DNA of 28,202 bases from JBKPNX01 sp046732855 (GCA_046732855.1 JBKPNX010000183.1:1-28202), one strand, 5' to 3'; counted from the stretch's first letter, positions 8,480 through 15,878 are shown. Numbers and translations are program-made. Notes: generated by a model from the sequence alone, not told the origin.

Positions 8480-8747
8480 GTGGAGCGCCTGGTCGTCGGC
8501 AGCCGGCGGCATCGAGCGGCCCGGCTGATCAACCGCTTCCAGGACGGTCTCGCTTGGCTCGCGCAGATGGTCATGTTTGTCATATGGGCCTCCTAGTCAC
8601 CACTGCGCGCCTTCTGCCGACGCTGATCCCCTCGGTGCTGATCGCGGCCTTTCTGGTCCTGATCGGCCGGCCGGTCGCGGTGGGCTCTGCCTGCTGCCCT
8701 TTCGCTTCGCCTGGAACGAGCAGGCCTTCATCGAGTGGGTCGGTCTA
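8480..8747 (+). pseudogene. remnant of a NhaP2/CvrA-type K+/H+ antiporter (two frameshifts, both ends missing)
   Basis: Three reading frames spliced together give an internal piece of a CPA1 antiporter of the NhaP2 type. The pieces are LVVGSRRHRAARLINR followed by FQDGLAWLAQMVMFVIW (frame of base 8489, to about 8586), then GLLVTTARLLPTLIPS through IGRPVAV (frame of base 8587, to about 8685), then CLLPFRFAWNEQAFIEWVGL (third frame, to 8747). These match the family order (xLAGLVxGN...FHDGLAWLAQIxMF...GLLVTP...RPLAVxxCLLPFRFxWxEQxFIxWVGLRGAVP) from memory. The conserved RGAVP that should follow is lost. About 90 of roughly 550 residues remain, so the gene is dead. An intact but different antiporter lies at 15920-18421. 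Confidence 0.7.
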
Positions 8748-8870
8748 CCCGCTCAGCGCCCGAGCCGGCCAATGAACGCCCTAACGAGTGAGAACGCCAC
8801 GCGCATCAGCGCAAGACTGCGCGGCGGCGCCCCACGCCGGGAACGGCCCGCGCACTGACGCCCCCTACAA

Positions 8871-9512
8871 TTACTGCCTCTTCAGGCTGTCGCAGAATGC
8901 CGCCGCGGGCAGCATCAGGCCCATGCCGGTGTCCTTGTACTCGTCGTAGGCGGCGCTCGCCGAGCGCCGCTCGGCAAGGATCGCGAGCGCAATGCCGACG
9001 ATGCGGCCGGTATCGTCGAACACCGGTCCGCCCGAGGTGCCGAGTCCGATGTCGAAGCCGAGCGGCACGAGGCCCGAGCCGCCGATCGGATCGGTCCTCG
9101 GCAGCCGGCCGTCGTGCGGTACCCAGCGGTCGCGCATCGGATGGCCCACCGCGACCAGATGCTGTCCAGCGCTGAGGCGATGGCATGCCAGTTCGGTCGC
9201 CTTGTAGCCGGGCGGCACGGCCACATCGATCAGCGCGAGGTCCAATGTCTCGTCATACCAGCGCACTGAGGCGCCGACCTTTGGTCCATCAAAGAATTCA
9301 ACCTGCACCGGCGCGTCCGCGACCACGTGGTAAGCTGTGAGGACCTGATTGGGCCCGATGATCGCGCCCGTCCCATGTCCCTTGGCGTGCTCGATCAACA
9401 CTGTCGCTTGGTTGAGCGCATCCGCATTCGGCACGGGTTGGCTGGCGCACGCCGCCACCAGCGCGGCCAGGGCGCAGCCCAACAGCGGGCGCCAGACACC
9501 AATAGGCGACAT
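8871..9512 (-). CDS. trypsin-like serine protease, lipoprotein
   Basis: This is a 213-residue protein with a lipoprotein signal: hydrophobic segment followed by lipobox LVAAC, acylated cysteine at 22. The rest is a single chymotrypsin-fold protease domain with the triad visible: His62 (LTAYHVV), Asp91 (ETLDLALIDV) and Ser160 (GLGTSGGPVFDDTGRIVGI). It resembles the protease domain of HtrA/DegP-type enzymes but has no PDZ domain, so it is probably a membrane-anchored, non-chaperone protease. The substrate is unknown. The start at 9512 has a strong ribosome-binding site (GGAGGGAG). A near-perfect CRP-type palindrome lies 177 bases upstream. The 3' end lies 123 bases past the remains of the antiporter, in convergent orientation. 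Confidence 0.85.
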   Translation of the reverse strand: MSPIGVWRPLLGCALAALVAACASQPVPNADALNQATVLIEHAKGHGTGAIIGPNQVLTAYHVVADAPVQVEFFDGPKVGASVRWYDETLDLALIDVAVPPGYKATELACHRLSAGQHLVAVGHPMRDRWVPHDGRLPRTDPIGGSGLVPLGFDIGLGTSGGPVFDDTGRIVGIALAILAERRSASAAYDEYKDTGMGLMLPAAAFCDSLKRQ

Positions 9513-9688
9513 GCTCCCTCCGGCTCCCCTGTCGGGGTCTCAGCGTCGTCCGCGTGTTTAGGCTTGGTGAACCATAACACCGCGCGCCGCGCCGCTGCCA
9601 GCCCTTTGGCGGACGGATTTGAGTACCGACGTGCGGTCCGCTGCAGCCCCGTTGGCCGATGCCCTCATCGAACGAAAAATGTGCAAGG

Positions 9689-9704
9689 TGTGAGCTAGTT
9701 CACA
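9689..9704. promoter_or_regulatory. CRP/FNR-family operator-like palindrome TGTGA-N6-TCACA
   Basis: TGTGAGCTAGTTCACA matches the classical CRP half-sites exactly on both arms, and the centre (CTAG) is symmetric apart from one pair. It lies 177 bases upstream of the protease start codon, within reach for regulating it. The match is to the enterobacterial consensus; whether the CRP homologue of this organism uses the same sequence is not known from the window. Confidence 0.5.
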
Positions 9705-9802
9705 ACCACGATCACCACAGCCCGCTATGAATGGCCTTGCCTCTCAGTAGAGCAGCGACGCAACAGTCGTCAGCTTGCTCTCCCGGATCTCCCTGGTAAC
9801 TT

Positions 9803-9827
9803 TGCTTCGGCCCCACGGGCCGAAGCA
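9803..9827 (-). terminator. perfect 11-bp hairpin, possible terminator of the thiamine-diphosphate enzyme gene
   Basis: TGCTTCGGCCC and GGGCCGAAGCA are perfect inverted repeats separated by CAC. The hairpin begins 107 bases after the stop codon at 9934. No run of T follows on the minus strand and only a weak one (CTTTGTCTG) on the plus strand, so termination is likely but not certain. Confidence 0.45.
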
Positions 9828-9933
9828 CTTTGTCTGCCGCGCGGCGGCGTTGCGGTGGCGTCACTGGCGCCGATCGATTGGACGGGACGGCGCAGCGCGG
9901 CCGGCTTGCCGGATCCCGACGCATCCACCGCGT

Positions 9934-11643
9934 CTACTGGCAGACCACGTTGAGCAGCGCCTGGCGGCGGTCGCGCGTGATCGCGTCGAGCGCCCGGCTC
10001 AGCGCGGCCGGCAGTTCGGCCGCGGCTTCCACCCGCTCGCCGTAGCCGCCGCTGGCGGCCACGATCATTTCGTAGCGCGGCGCCGGCTCCAGCGACGTCA
10101 GCGGCATGCGGTTGGCCCGCACCGCGTGCCCGTCCGGATAGACCGCCTGAGTCGACTTGCGCACCGCATTCCAGATGCCGTTGTTGAACACGATTGTCAG
10201 CACCGGCAGGCCGAGCGCCTCGCTCACCTGGTGGCAGGCGACCGGATTGGCGAAGATGTACGAGCCATCGCCGACCGCGGCGATCACGAGCCGCTCCGGG
10301 CAGGCGAGCTTGGCGCCGAGCGCCGCGGGCAGACCCCAGCCGAGGCCGCCGGCCAGCGAATGGCTGAAATAGGTCGCCGGACGTGGGAAGGTCAGCACGG
10401 ACGGATCGGCGCCGAGCTCGTTGAACAGGAGCGCGTCGTCGCTCTTGATCTGATCGAGGCAATGGCTGACCCAGCCGGCACTCATCGGGGTGCCGTCGCC
10501 CCCCTGCGCCACCGCGCGCGCGGCTTCGTGCCGGTCCCGGTTCAGGTCGGCGACGCGCCGGCGCCGTGTCGCGAGTGCCGACGCTTTCGCCTCGGACAGC
10601 ACCGCGAGCGCCTCGTGCAGGGCACGCACCGCGGCGGTCGTCTCCGACTGGATCGCCATCGTGGCCGGGAACCCGCGCATGGGCAGCCGGGTGAACGCCG
10701 GGTCGGGGCCGATCTGGATCACCGGGCATTCGCGCGGCAGAGGATGGCGCGATGGAATCCAGGGGACGAGCGAATCGAGCACCACGATGGCATCCGCCTC
10801 GGCGAGCCAGGGCGCGACGTCGAAGCCGCCGTGCATCGAATGCGTGGTCGGCAGCGAATTCTGCGCCGGCCAGAATTCGACCACCGGCATGGCGAACCGC
10901 TCGGCGAAGTCGGCGAGCGCCGCGGCGCCGCCCGGCGCCCGGCCGGCCCGCGACGTCACGATCAGCGGGCGTTCGGCCTTGGCCAGAATCGCCGCCGCCG
11001 CTTCGATGCCGTCAGGAGCGGGCGCGGGCGGCGTCGGGGCGACCTGCCGCGGCGTATCGCCGAACCCGAAACCCTCGAGCGGCTCAGCGAGCGCCTCGCG
11101 CGGCAGGCTGAGGTAGACCGGGCCACGCGGCTCGCCCATGGCGATCGCGAGCGCGCGATCGACGATCGTCTCCACCTGCTCGCCGTAGCGCAGCTCGTAG
11201 TCCCATTTCACATACTCGCGCAGCATGCCGGCCTGATCGTACATCTCTTGGCCCCAGTGGATCGGCAGGTCGCGGCTGCCGAGCCGGCCGCTCTCGGTCG
11301 GCGGGGTGCGGCCAGAGGTGAAGAAGATCGGGACGTTGTCGCGCGCGGCATTGAGCAGGCCCATCAGCGCGTTGGCCATGCCGACATTGACGTGAACCAT
11401 GACCGCCTGCGGCCGGCCGGTGACGAGGTAGTAGCCGTGCGCCATGCCGACCGCGGCGTTCTCGTGCGGCACGACCACCGGCTCGGGCATCGCGCGGCCC
11501 GCCTTGCCGCCCCGCACCAGCGCCTCGATGATCGGCGCAAAATCGGTCCCTGCGTTGGCGAACAGCCAGTCGATGCCGCGCGCCTTGAGCAAGGCAAGGT
11601 AGGCTTCGGCCACGGTCGTCCGGTCGAGCTTGCCGTCGGTCAT
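9934..11643 (-). CDS. thiamine-diphosphate-dependent enzyme, acetolactate synthase / benzoylformate decarboxylase-like
   Basis: The 569-residue protein has the three-domain layout of the family. The N-terminal pyrimidine-binding domain carries the activating glutamate E61 (VVPHENAAVGMAHG). A central domain spans about 200-330. The C-terminal diphosphate/Mg-binding domain has the GDG...NN motif (GDGSYIFANP from residue 458, NN at 487-488). It makes or breaks a C-C bond next to a carbonyl, usually with a 2-oxo acid. It lacks features that would make it certainly biosynthetic IlvB, and no small regulatory subunit follows, so a catabolic role is more likely. The start at 11643 has a good ribosome-binding site (GGGAGAGGGAC). 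It lies downstream of the M24-family gene on the same strand, after 312 bases. Substrate not assignable. Confidence 0.88.
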   Translation of the reverse strand: MTDGKLDRTTVAEAYLALLKARGIDWLFANAGTDFAPIIEALVRGGKAGRAMPEPVVVPHENAAVGMAHGYYLVTGRPQAVMVHVNVGMANALMGLLNAARDNVPIFFTSGRTPPTESGRLGSRDLPIHWGQEMYDQAGMLREYVKWDYELRYGEQVETIVDRALAIAMGEPRGPVYLSLPREALAEPLEGFGFGDTPRQVAPTPPAPAPDGIEAAAAILAKAERPLIVTSRAGRAPGGAAALADFAERFAMPVVEFWPAQNSLPTTHSMHGGFDVAPWLAEADAIVVLDSLVPWIPSRHPLPRECPVIQIGPDPAFTRLPMRGFPATMAIQSETTAAVRALHEALAVLSEAKASALATRRRRVADLNRDRHEAARAVAQGGDGTPMSAGWVSHCLDQIKSDDALLFNELGADPSVLTFPRPATYFSHSLAGGLGWGLPAALGAKLACPERLVIAAVGDGSYIFANPVACHQVSEALGLPVLTIVFNNGIWNAVRKSTQAVYPDGHAVRANRMPLTSLEPAPRYEMIVAASGGYGERVEAAAELPAALSRALDAITRDRRQALLNVVCQ

Positions 11644-11955
11644 CGGTGTCCCTCTCCCTGTTCCTGCATCAGCCGCGTCCGAAGGGCCCTGATCCCGAGC
11701 CCGCCCCCGCGGCCGCAGTCACGCTATCGGCCGCTCGTGCAGGCGTCGCGCCATAGCGACGATAGCGCATCTCGTTTCGCTTCGCTCTCCCGGAAATGCC
11801 ATTCCTGCCCCGCCGCCCGGCCATGGCCCGATTTCGTCTCAGCGCAGAACGTGTCAAAACGGCGCGCGGCGTCGTCACCGCTCAGAGAGTTCCGCGCCTC
11901 AAGGCCATCCGGGGACCAGTCGCAGGCACGGCCCCACCTCGGGGTCCGATCGGCC
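11644..11955. other. 312-base intergenic region, no gene seen
   Basis: A minus-strand TTGACA (11852-11857) could be the -35 box of a promoter for the thiamine-diphosphate enzyme, but no good -10 box sits at the right distance. CTATCG and CTATGG repeats around 11750-11770 are alternative -10-like elements. Open frames here show no family resemblance. Confidence 0.4.
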
Positions 11956-13107
11956 TCAGCAGGCGACCAGATCGAGGGACGCGCGCGAGAGCGGCTCCGC
12001 GCCGTGCTCGGTGACCAGCGAGGTGCGCCCGAGCGTCATCGCGAGACCGGCGTCGCTGTCGAAGACGATCATGTGCAGGAAGAACACCATGCCGGGGCCG
12101 ACCTCGACCGGGTTGTCGTGGAAGAACATCGGCCAGTCCATCCAGGACGGCGCATAGGTGGCACCGAGCGAATAGCCACAGGCGTTGAGGCGGTGTGCGC
12201 ACAGGCCGTGGCGATCGAACACCGAAGCATGGGCGTCGAATACCGCGCCCATCGGCGTGCGGGGCGTGAGCCGGGCCTCGCAGGCGAGCAGCGCCTCGCG
12301 GCAGGCGGCGTGCATTGCCCGCTGGCGCTCGGTCGGGGCGCCGACCAGGAGCGTGCGCATCAGGCAGGCGTGATACTGGCGGTACACGCCGGCGAACTCG
12401 AGCGTCAGCTGGTCGCTGGCGCCGAGGCGCCGGCGCCCGGACTTGTAGCGACAGAGCAGCGCGTCAGGCCCGGACCCGATGATGAACGGGTTGCCGGGAT
12501 AGTCGCCGCCGCCTTCGAAGATCGCGGCGTGCATGGCGGCGAGGATCGCGCCCTCGTCGGCGCTCTCCCGGGTGCGCGCGATCGCCGCATCGAGCGCGGC
12601 ATCAACCAGTTCTGCCGCGCGGCGCACGTAGGCGAGTTCGGCTGTGGACTTCACCAGGCGCAGGCGGGCGATCAGATCCGATGCTTCGACCGTCGTTACG
12701 AAGCCGTCGAGCGCCGCGTCGAGGCGCCTGCCGTTGGCTGCGGTGAGGCCGTGGGTCTCGTATTCGACGCCGAGGCGTTTGCCTGCGAGGCCCTTCTCCG
12801 CGAGCAGATCGCGCAGCTCCGCGGCCGGATTGCTGCCCTCGCAATCGATCCAGATGCGGATGTCCTCAATGATCGAGGTGTGCTGCGCCTGGCGCAGGTC
12901 CGGCGCGCGCGTGAGCAGGACCAGGTCGCCGTCGGCGCGCAGCACGAGGCATTGAAAGAAGCAGTAGCCGAACGTGTCGTAGCCGGTCAGCCAGTACATG
13001 CTCTCCTGCTTAAACAGCAGCAGCGCATTCAGCCTGCGGGCGTCCATCGCCTCCAGCACCCGCCGCCGGCGCTCCTCGAACTCCTCCCGGGTGAAGTGCA
13101 GGGTCAC
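11956..13107 (-). CDS. M24-family (creatinase / Xaa-Pro peptidase / ectoine hydrolase-like) protein
   Basis: The 383-residue protein has a creatinase N-terminal domain (LHFTREEFEERR through about residue 140, with QESMYWLTGYDTFGYCFFQCLVL) and a C-terminal pita-bread domain with the usual helix LRLVKSTAELAYVRRAAELVDAAL. The metal-binding residues of true aminopeptidases P are not in place: where a D-x(10)-D pair is expected the sequence reads TLEFAGVYRQYHACLMRT. This suggests a metal-independent creatinase or ectoine hydrolase (DoeA)-like activity that opens a C-N bond. The start is GTG 13107 because VTLHFTREEF corresponds to the family N-terminus; the frame continues upstream only through the neighbouring gene. 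It begins 1 base after the stop of the restriction endonuclease gene. Confidence 0.83.
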   Translation of the reverse strand: MTLHFTREEFEERRRRVLEAMDARRLNALLLFKQESMYWLTGYDTFGYCFFQCLVLRADGDLVLLTRAPDLRQAQHTSIIEDIRIWIDCEGSNPAAELRDLLAEKGLAGKRLGVEYETHGLTAANGRRLDAALDGFVTTVEASDLIARLRLVKSTAELAYVRRAAELVDAALDAAIARTRESADEGAILAAMHAAIFEGGGDYPGNPFIIGSGPDALLCRYKSGRRRLGASDQLTLEFAGVYRQYHACLMRTLLVGAPTERQRAMHAACREALLACEARLTPRTPMGAVFDAHASVFDRHGLCAHRLNACGYSLGATYAPSWMDWPMFFHDNPVEVGPGMVFFLHMIVFDSDAGLAMTLGRTSLVTEHGAEPLSRASLDLVAC

Positions 13108-13108
13108 T

Positions 13109-13837
13109 CTATGGCTCGGCCCATTCGAATGGAGGATTGTTGCGTTCGTCGTATGTCCTTTTAATCTCAGTGACCAGCTCAGCAAAGGATAGGAGTTTAT
13201 TTTTATCTGGCAGGCCGGCCCTGGGAGGTGGTTCCGCAACGTCGAAGAAGGCTACGTCGCCCCTGTCCGGACCCTCGGTTTCGTACAGGCCGATGAATAT
13301 ACGCTCGAACAAGAACGCCGAGTCGGTAGGTTTGTCCCGGCCTCTTCGGAGACGGAAGATTCTCACCGCCTGACCGAAGCTAGATGGTTCACGTTTGGAA
13401 GCGTCGCTACAACTATCCGCCGGCAAGAATACGACGGCCACCATGACAGCGTAGGGCTGTCGTTCATGATAGTCATGCGCTTCTGCCCGGAGCTCATTGT
13501 CGATACGAGTGAAATTTTTAGTATATCGATTGCTCTTAGCGTCTCTGAAGTTCAGTGTTTTGATCGAAACCCCGAGGCCAAGGCCGATTTCCGGTTTGCT
13601 GTAGTTGACGTCGAGTTTTTTGAAGCCTTTGGCCGTCCTCGCTCTGGATTCTTGTTCCCTTCCCTGTTCGTCTGGCGTAACGCCGTCAAAATCGCGCCTA
13701 AGCCCATTTGCGATCCTCGTGGCCAGAAGCCTGGACAAACGCTCCGCATAGTTCTTTTTCTCCGCCTGGGAGCCTATCAAGGACCGTTCTGGTAGCTGGT
13801 CCAGCTCGCTACGAATCGAACTCTGAGGAGTTGCCAT
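13109..13837 (-). CDS. probable type II restriction endonuclease of the Dcm/Vsr cassette
   Basis: The 242-residue soluble protein belongs to a family that I remember only beside cytosine methylases and vsr genes. Notable stretches are GREQESRARTAKGFKKLDVNYS, EIGLGLGVSIKTLNFRD, RYTKNFTRIDNELRAEAHDYHERQPYAV and GDVAFFDVAEPPPRAGLP. Asp76 (LDVNYS) and Lys93 (GVSIKT) at the end of successive strands would fit a PD-(D/E)xK nuclease core, but the acidic residue normally two before the lysine is Ser91, so this is tentative. The recognition site is unknown. The gene is AT-rich for the window (bases 13501-13560 contain 22 G or C out of 60). It starts 86 bases after vsr and ends 1 base before the M24 gene. 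Confidence 0.7.
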   Translation of the reverse strand: MATPQSSIRSELDQLPERSLIGSQAEKKNYAERLSRLLATRIANGLRRDFDGVTPDEQGREQESRARTAKGFKKLDVNYSKPEIGLGLGVSIKTLNFRDAKSNRYTKNFTRIDNELRAEAHDYHERQPYAVMVAVVFLPADSCSDASKREPSSFGQAVRIFRLRRGRDKPTDSAFLFERIFIGLYETEGPDRGDVAFFDVAEPPPRAGLPDKNKLLSFAELVTEIKRTYDERNNPPFEWAEP

Positions 13838-13923
13838 CCCGACGCCCCATCCAGACTCAACTGAAAGTTAGGGCAGGGAAACGGATATCACAATTTCAAA
13901 GCACAAGCTGCTCAGGCAGCGGT

Positions 13924-14361
13924 TCACTTCCCCAGTCGCGAGAGGACGACATGGAGCTTCGCTTCGTCCTCAGCTTCGCACTCCCAGATTGTGATGACCT
14001 GGAAGCCAGCCCTCTGCAGCGCTTCCTCACAGCGTCGGTCTCGCTCGCGGTTCGCTGCGAATTTGCTCAGCCAGAATTCGCGATTCCTCTTCGGAACGGT
14101 GGCGCGTTTGCACCCTTCATGATGGTGCCAGAAGCAGCCGTGGACGAAGATGGCCCAGCGAGCGGATCGATTCGCGATATCGGGACTACCAGGCAAATCT
14201 CTGTTGTTCTTGACCCGGAAGCGCTTGCCGAGCCGATGGAGTTCACTGCGGACGATCAGTTCCGGTTTGGTCCGGCGCTGTGGGATCAGGGCGAGTCGTG
14301 CCGACGTCTCCGGGTCCACGACCAGACCAGTCGTCTCCCTCCTCCCAGAGCGCACCCTCAT
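13924..14361 (-). CDS. vsr: very short patch repair (Vsr) mismatch endonuclease
   Basis: The 145-residue protein shows the full Vsr signature: DPETSARLALI, TKPELIVRSELHRLG, the catalytic aspartate D61 in LPGSPDI, the zinc/active-site block FVHGCFWHHHEGCKRATVPK (72-91), and VITIWECE near the C-terminus. Vsr nicks next to T:G mismatches produced by deamination of 5-methylcytosine, and so protects the sites of a partner methylase. The start lies inside the methylase gene (119-base overlap in another frame), which ensures joint transcription and probably translational coupling. Length and motifs are complete. Confidence 0.95.
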   Translation of the reverse strand: MRVRSGRRETTGLVVDPETSARLALIPQRRTKPELIVRSELHRLGKRFRVKNNRDLPGSPDIANRSARWAIFVHGCFWHHHEGCKRATVPKRNREFWLSKFAANRERDRRCEEALQRAGFQVITIWECEAEDEAKLHVVLSRLGK

Positions 14362-15619
14362 GCGTCTTCATTCGATTGAGATGGACCTCGACGGCATCGA
14401 GGAAGCCTACTGGAAATCTTAGACGAGAGTTGCTCGCACGTGAAAAGAAGCCGGCGGTGGCCTTGAGAGATAATAGGTCACCGGGAAACCAAAGAAACCG
14501 ATGTAGTGGGACACCTCTGGTGCAAACGGGCCATGCTGACACCGAAGCCGCAAACCGATCGTGTCCATCACCCCACGCTGCTCGCGGCCACGGTTCGGAC
14601 TTCGCCAACGGTAGGTCCTTTGAGCCATCGTAGGGGCTTGGGTGACGAAGTCGCCACCCGATCCAGTATGCCACGTCCACTGTTACGGCATTGCCGACCA
14701 GTTTCCAGCGGTAGCCTGGTTTAACCGCGCTCTCGGCGGGCTTGGTCCAGTCGATCTCGAACCCCTGCATTCGCTCCGCATCCCGAATATCGGGCTTCAC
14801 GATTTCCTTCGAAGGCAGCAGAATCGCCGGGGGCGAGGGAATCCCAACCGTCGAACCCCCTTTCAATGTGGGCACTGAATCGACGGCCCACCCAAGCCCG
14901 CGCGTTCCCTCAGTCCAATAAAATCCGCAGGCCATCGAAAGCGGCTGCGGGTAAGGCTCGGGTGGCGTCGCACGGTCGGCGAGAATTACCGACCGTGGAT
15001 CACCTTCGAGAGCTGCTACCAAGAACACTCGCTCGCGACGCTGGGGCAGCCCGAACGCCCGCGAGTCCACGATGCGATAAGCCCACCGGTATCCCAGACG
15101 TTCGAGATCGTCGACGATCACCGCGAGAGCCTTGCCCCCGGCCAGCTGCAACATAAAAGGGACGTTTTCGAGCACCAGCCATGGGACGGCGCGCTGTCGC
15201 AGCAATCTGAATACGGATCCGATCAAACCAGAGTTTCGACCTGTGATCCCCGCCGTCCTGCCCGCTTGGCTCAAGTCCTGGCAGGGGAATCCGGCAACGA
15301 TCAACTCTGTCTCTTGAGGAAGCCTGGACAGGGTGCGTATGTCGTCGTGGCGGGCAATGCCCCAGAATCGCGCGTTCAAAACGGCGTTGGCGCCAGGATC
15401 GTTCTCGCATAGCAGCGTAGTTTCGTGCCCTGCCAAACTAAGGCCTCTTTCGAAGCCACCGATGCCCGCGAACAGACCAGCGACTTTCGAAGCTGGGTTC
15501 GGAGGACATTTGTCAATGCCCAACTGACTGAGCCAGCTCCGGCGAGCCCCGAACTCCTCGAACAGGTCGGATTGCCCGATTGCTGGCCTGGCCCCGTTAA
15601 CGGCCGGTAAGTTCGTCAT
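14243..15619 (-). CDS. DNA (cytosine-5-)-methyltransferase
   Basis: The 458-residue enzyme has all the key C5-methylase motifs in order: I FAGIGGFERGL (50-60), II ENDPGAN, III HDDIRTL, IV AGFPCQDLSQAG with catalytic Cys113, VI ENVPFML, VIII QRRERVF, and X VGNAV. The target-recognition region lies between VIII and X. After motif X it has an unusual tail of about 130 residues (SAWPVCTRGVPLHRFLWFPG, LKATAGFFSRASNSRLRFP, FLDAVEVHLNRM), whose last part overlaps the vsr start. It methylates cytosine in a short site that also defines what the partner endonuclease spares; the site cannot be read from sequence. Probable own promoter at 15646-15674. Confidence 0.94.
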   Translation of the reverse strand: MTNLPAVNGARPAIGQSDLFEEFGARRSWLSQLGIDKCPPNPASKVAGLFAGIGGFERGLSLAGHETTLLCENDPGANAVLNARFWGIARHDDIRTLSRLPQETELIVAGFPCQDLSQAGRTAGITGRNSGLIGSVFRLLRQRAVPWLVLENVPFMLQLAGGKALAVIVDDLERLGYRWAYRIVDSRAFGLPQRRERVFLVAALEGDPRSVILADRATPPEPYPQPLSMACGFYWTEGTRGLGWAVDSVPTLKGGSTVGIPSPPAILLPSKEIVKPDIRDAERMQGFEIDWTKPAESAVKPGYRWKLVGNAVTVDVAYWIGWRLRHPSPYDGSKDLPLAKSEPWPRAAWGDGHDRFAASVSAWPVCTRGVPLHRFLWFPGDLLSLKATAGFFSRASNSRLRFPVGFLDAVEVHLNRMKTHEGALWEEGDDWSGRGPGDVGTTRPDPTAPDQTGTDRPQ

Positions 15620-15645
15620 TTCGCTCGCGCGGCAGGGTGGTCGAC

Positions 15646-15674
15646 TATTTAGAATAACCCGTTTTCCAGCTCAA
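15646..15674 (-). promoter_or_regulatory. probable promoter of the RM cassette
   Basis: The minus strand reads TTGAGC (15669-15674), a 17-base spacer, then TAAATA (15646-15651), 26 bases before the methylase ATG. The palindrome TCACTAGTGA directly abuts the -35 box and could be an operator. No controller (C) protein gene is present in the cassette. Confidence 0.4.
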
Positions 15675-15869
15675 TCACTAGTGAAACTAAGAAGCGCCAG
15701 TTCGCTCGGCGCCAGGTGTCGCGGTCCTGCTGAATCGAGGCGGCTACGGGGCTTCACAACTCGCCAGAAGGGTTACCGCGCCGAAGCCCTGATCGTCCAT
15801 TACCTCGTCGCGAGCCAAAGACCGCCTGGACGCCCGACGCGCCTGATGGATCGCGGACAGGAATGCGCA

Positions 15870-15878
15870 TGCTATGGT
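15870..15878 (+). promoter_or_regulatory. extended -10 element before the antiporter gene
   Basis: TGCTATGGT lies 41 bases upstream of the ATG at 15920. It has the same TGCTATNNT form as the two DUF29 promoters. No good -35 box was seen. Confidence 0.4.

Larger units (their letters stand above)
9513..9933. other. 421-base intergenic region with a CRP-type site and a long hairpin
   Basis: No coding frame here resembles a protein. The region lies between the protease start and the end of the thiamine-diphosphate enzyme (both minus strand), so it should hold the terminator of the latter and the promoter of the former. Two structured elements stand out and are listed separately: the palindrome at 9689-9704 and the hairpin at 9803-9827. 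The stretch around 9661-9710 is clearly AT-richer than the surroundings. Confidence 0.6.

Noticed and set aside
9775..13164. Very long plus-strand open frame (1129 codons) opposite the thiamine-diphosphate enzyme and M24 genes
   Set aside because: It is an antisense shadow typical of GC-rich DNA: composition is dominated by R, H, G and A, with no family motif, and both genes on the other strand have clear motifs throughout.
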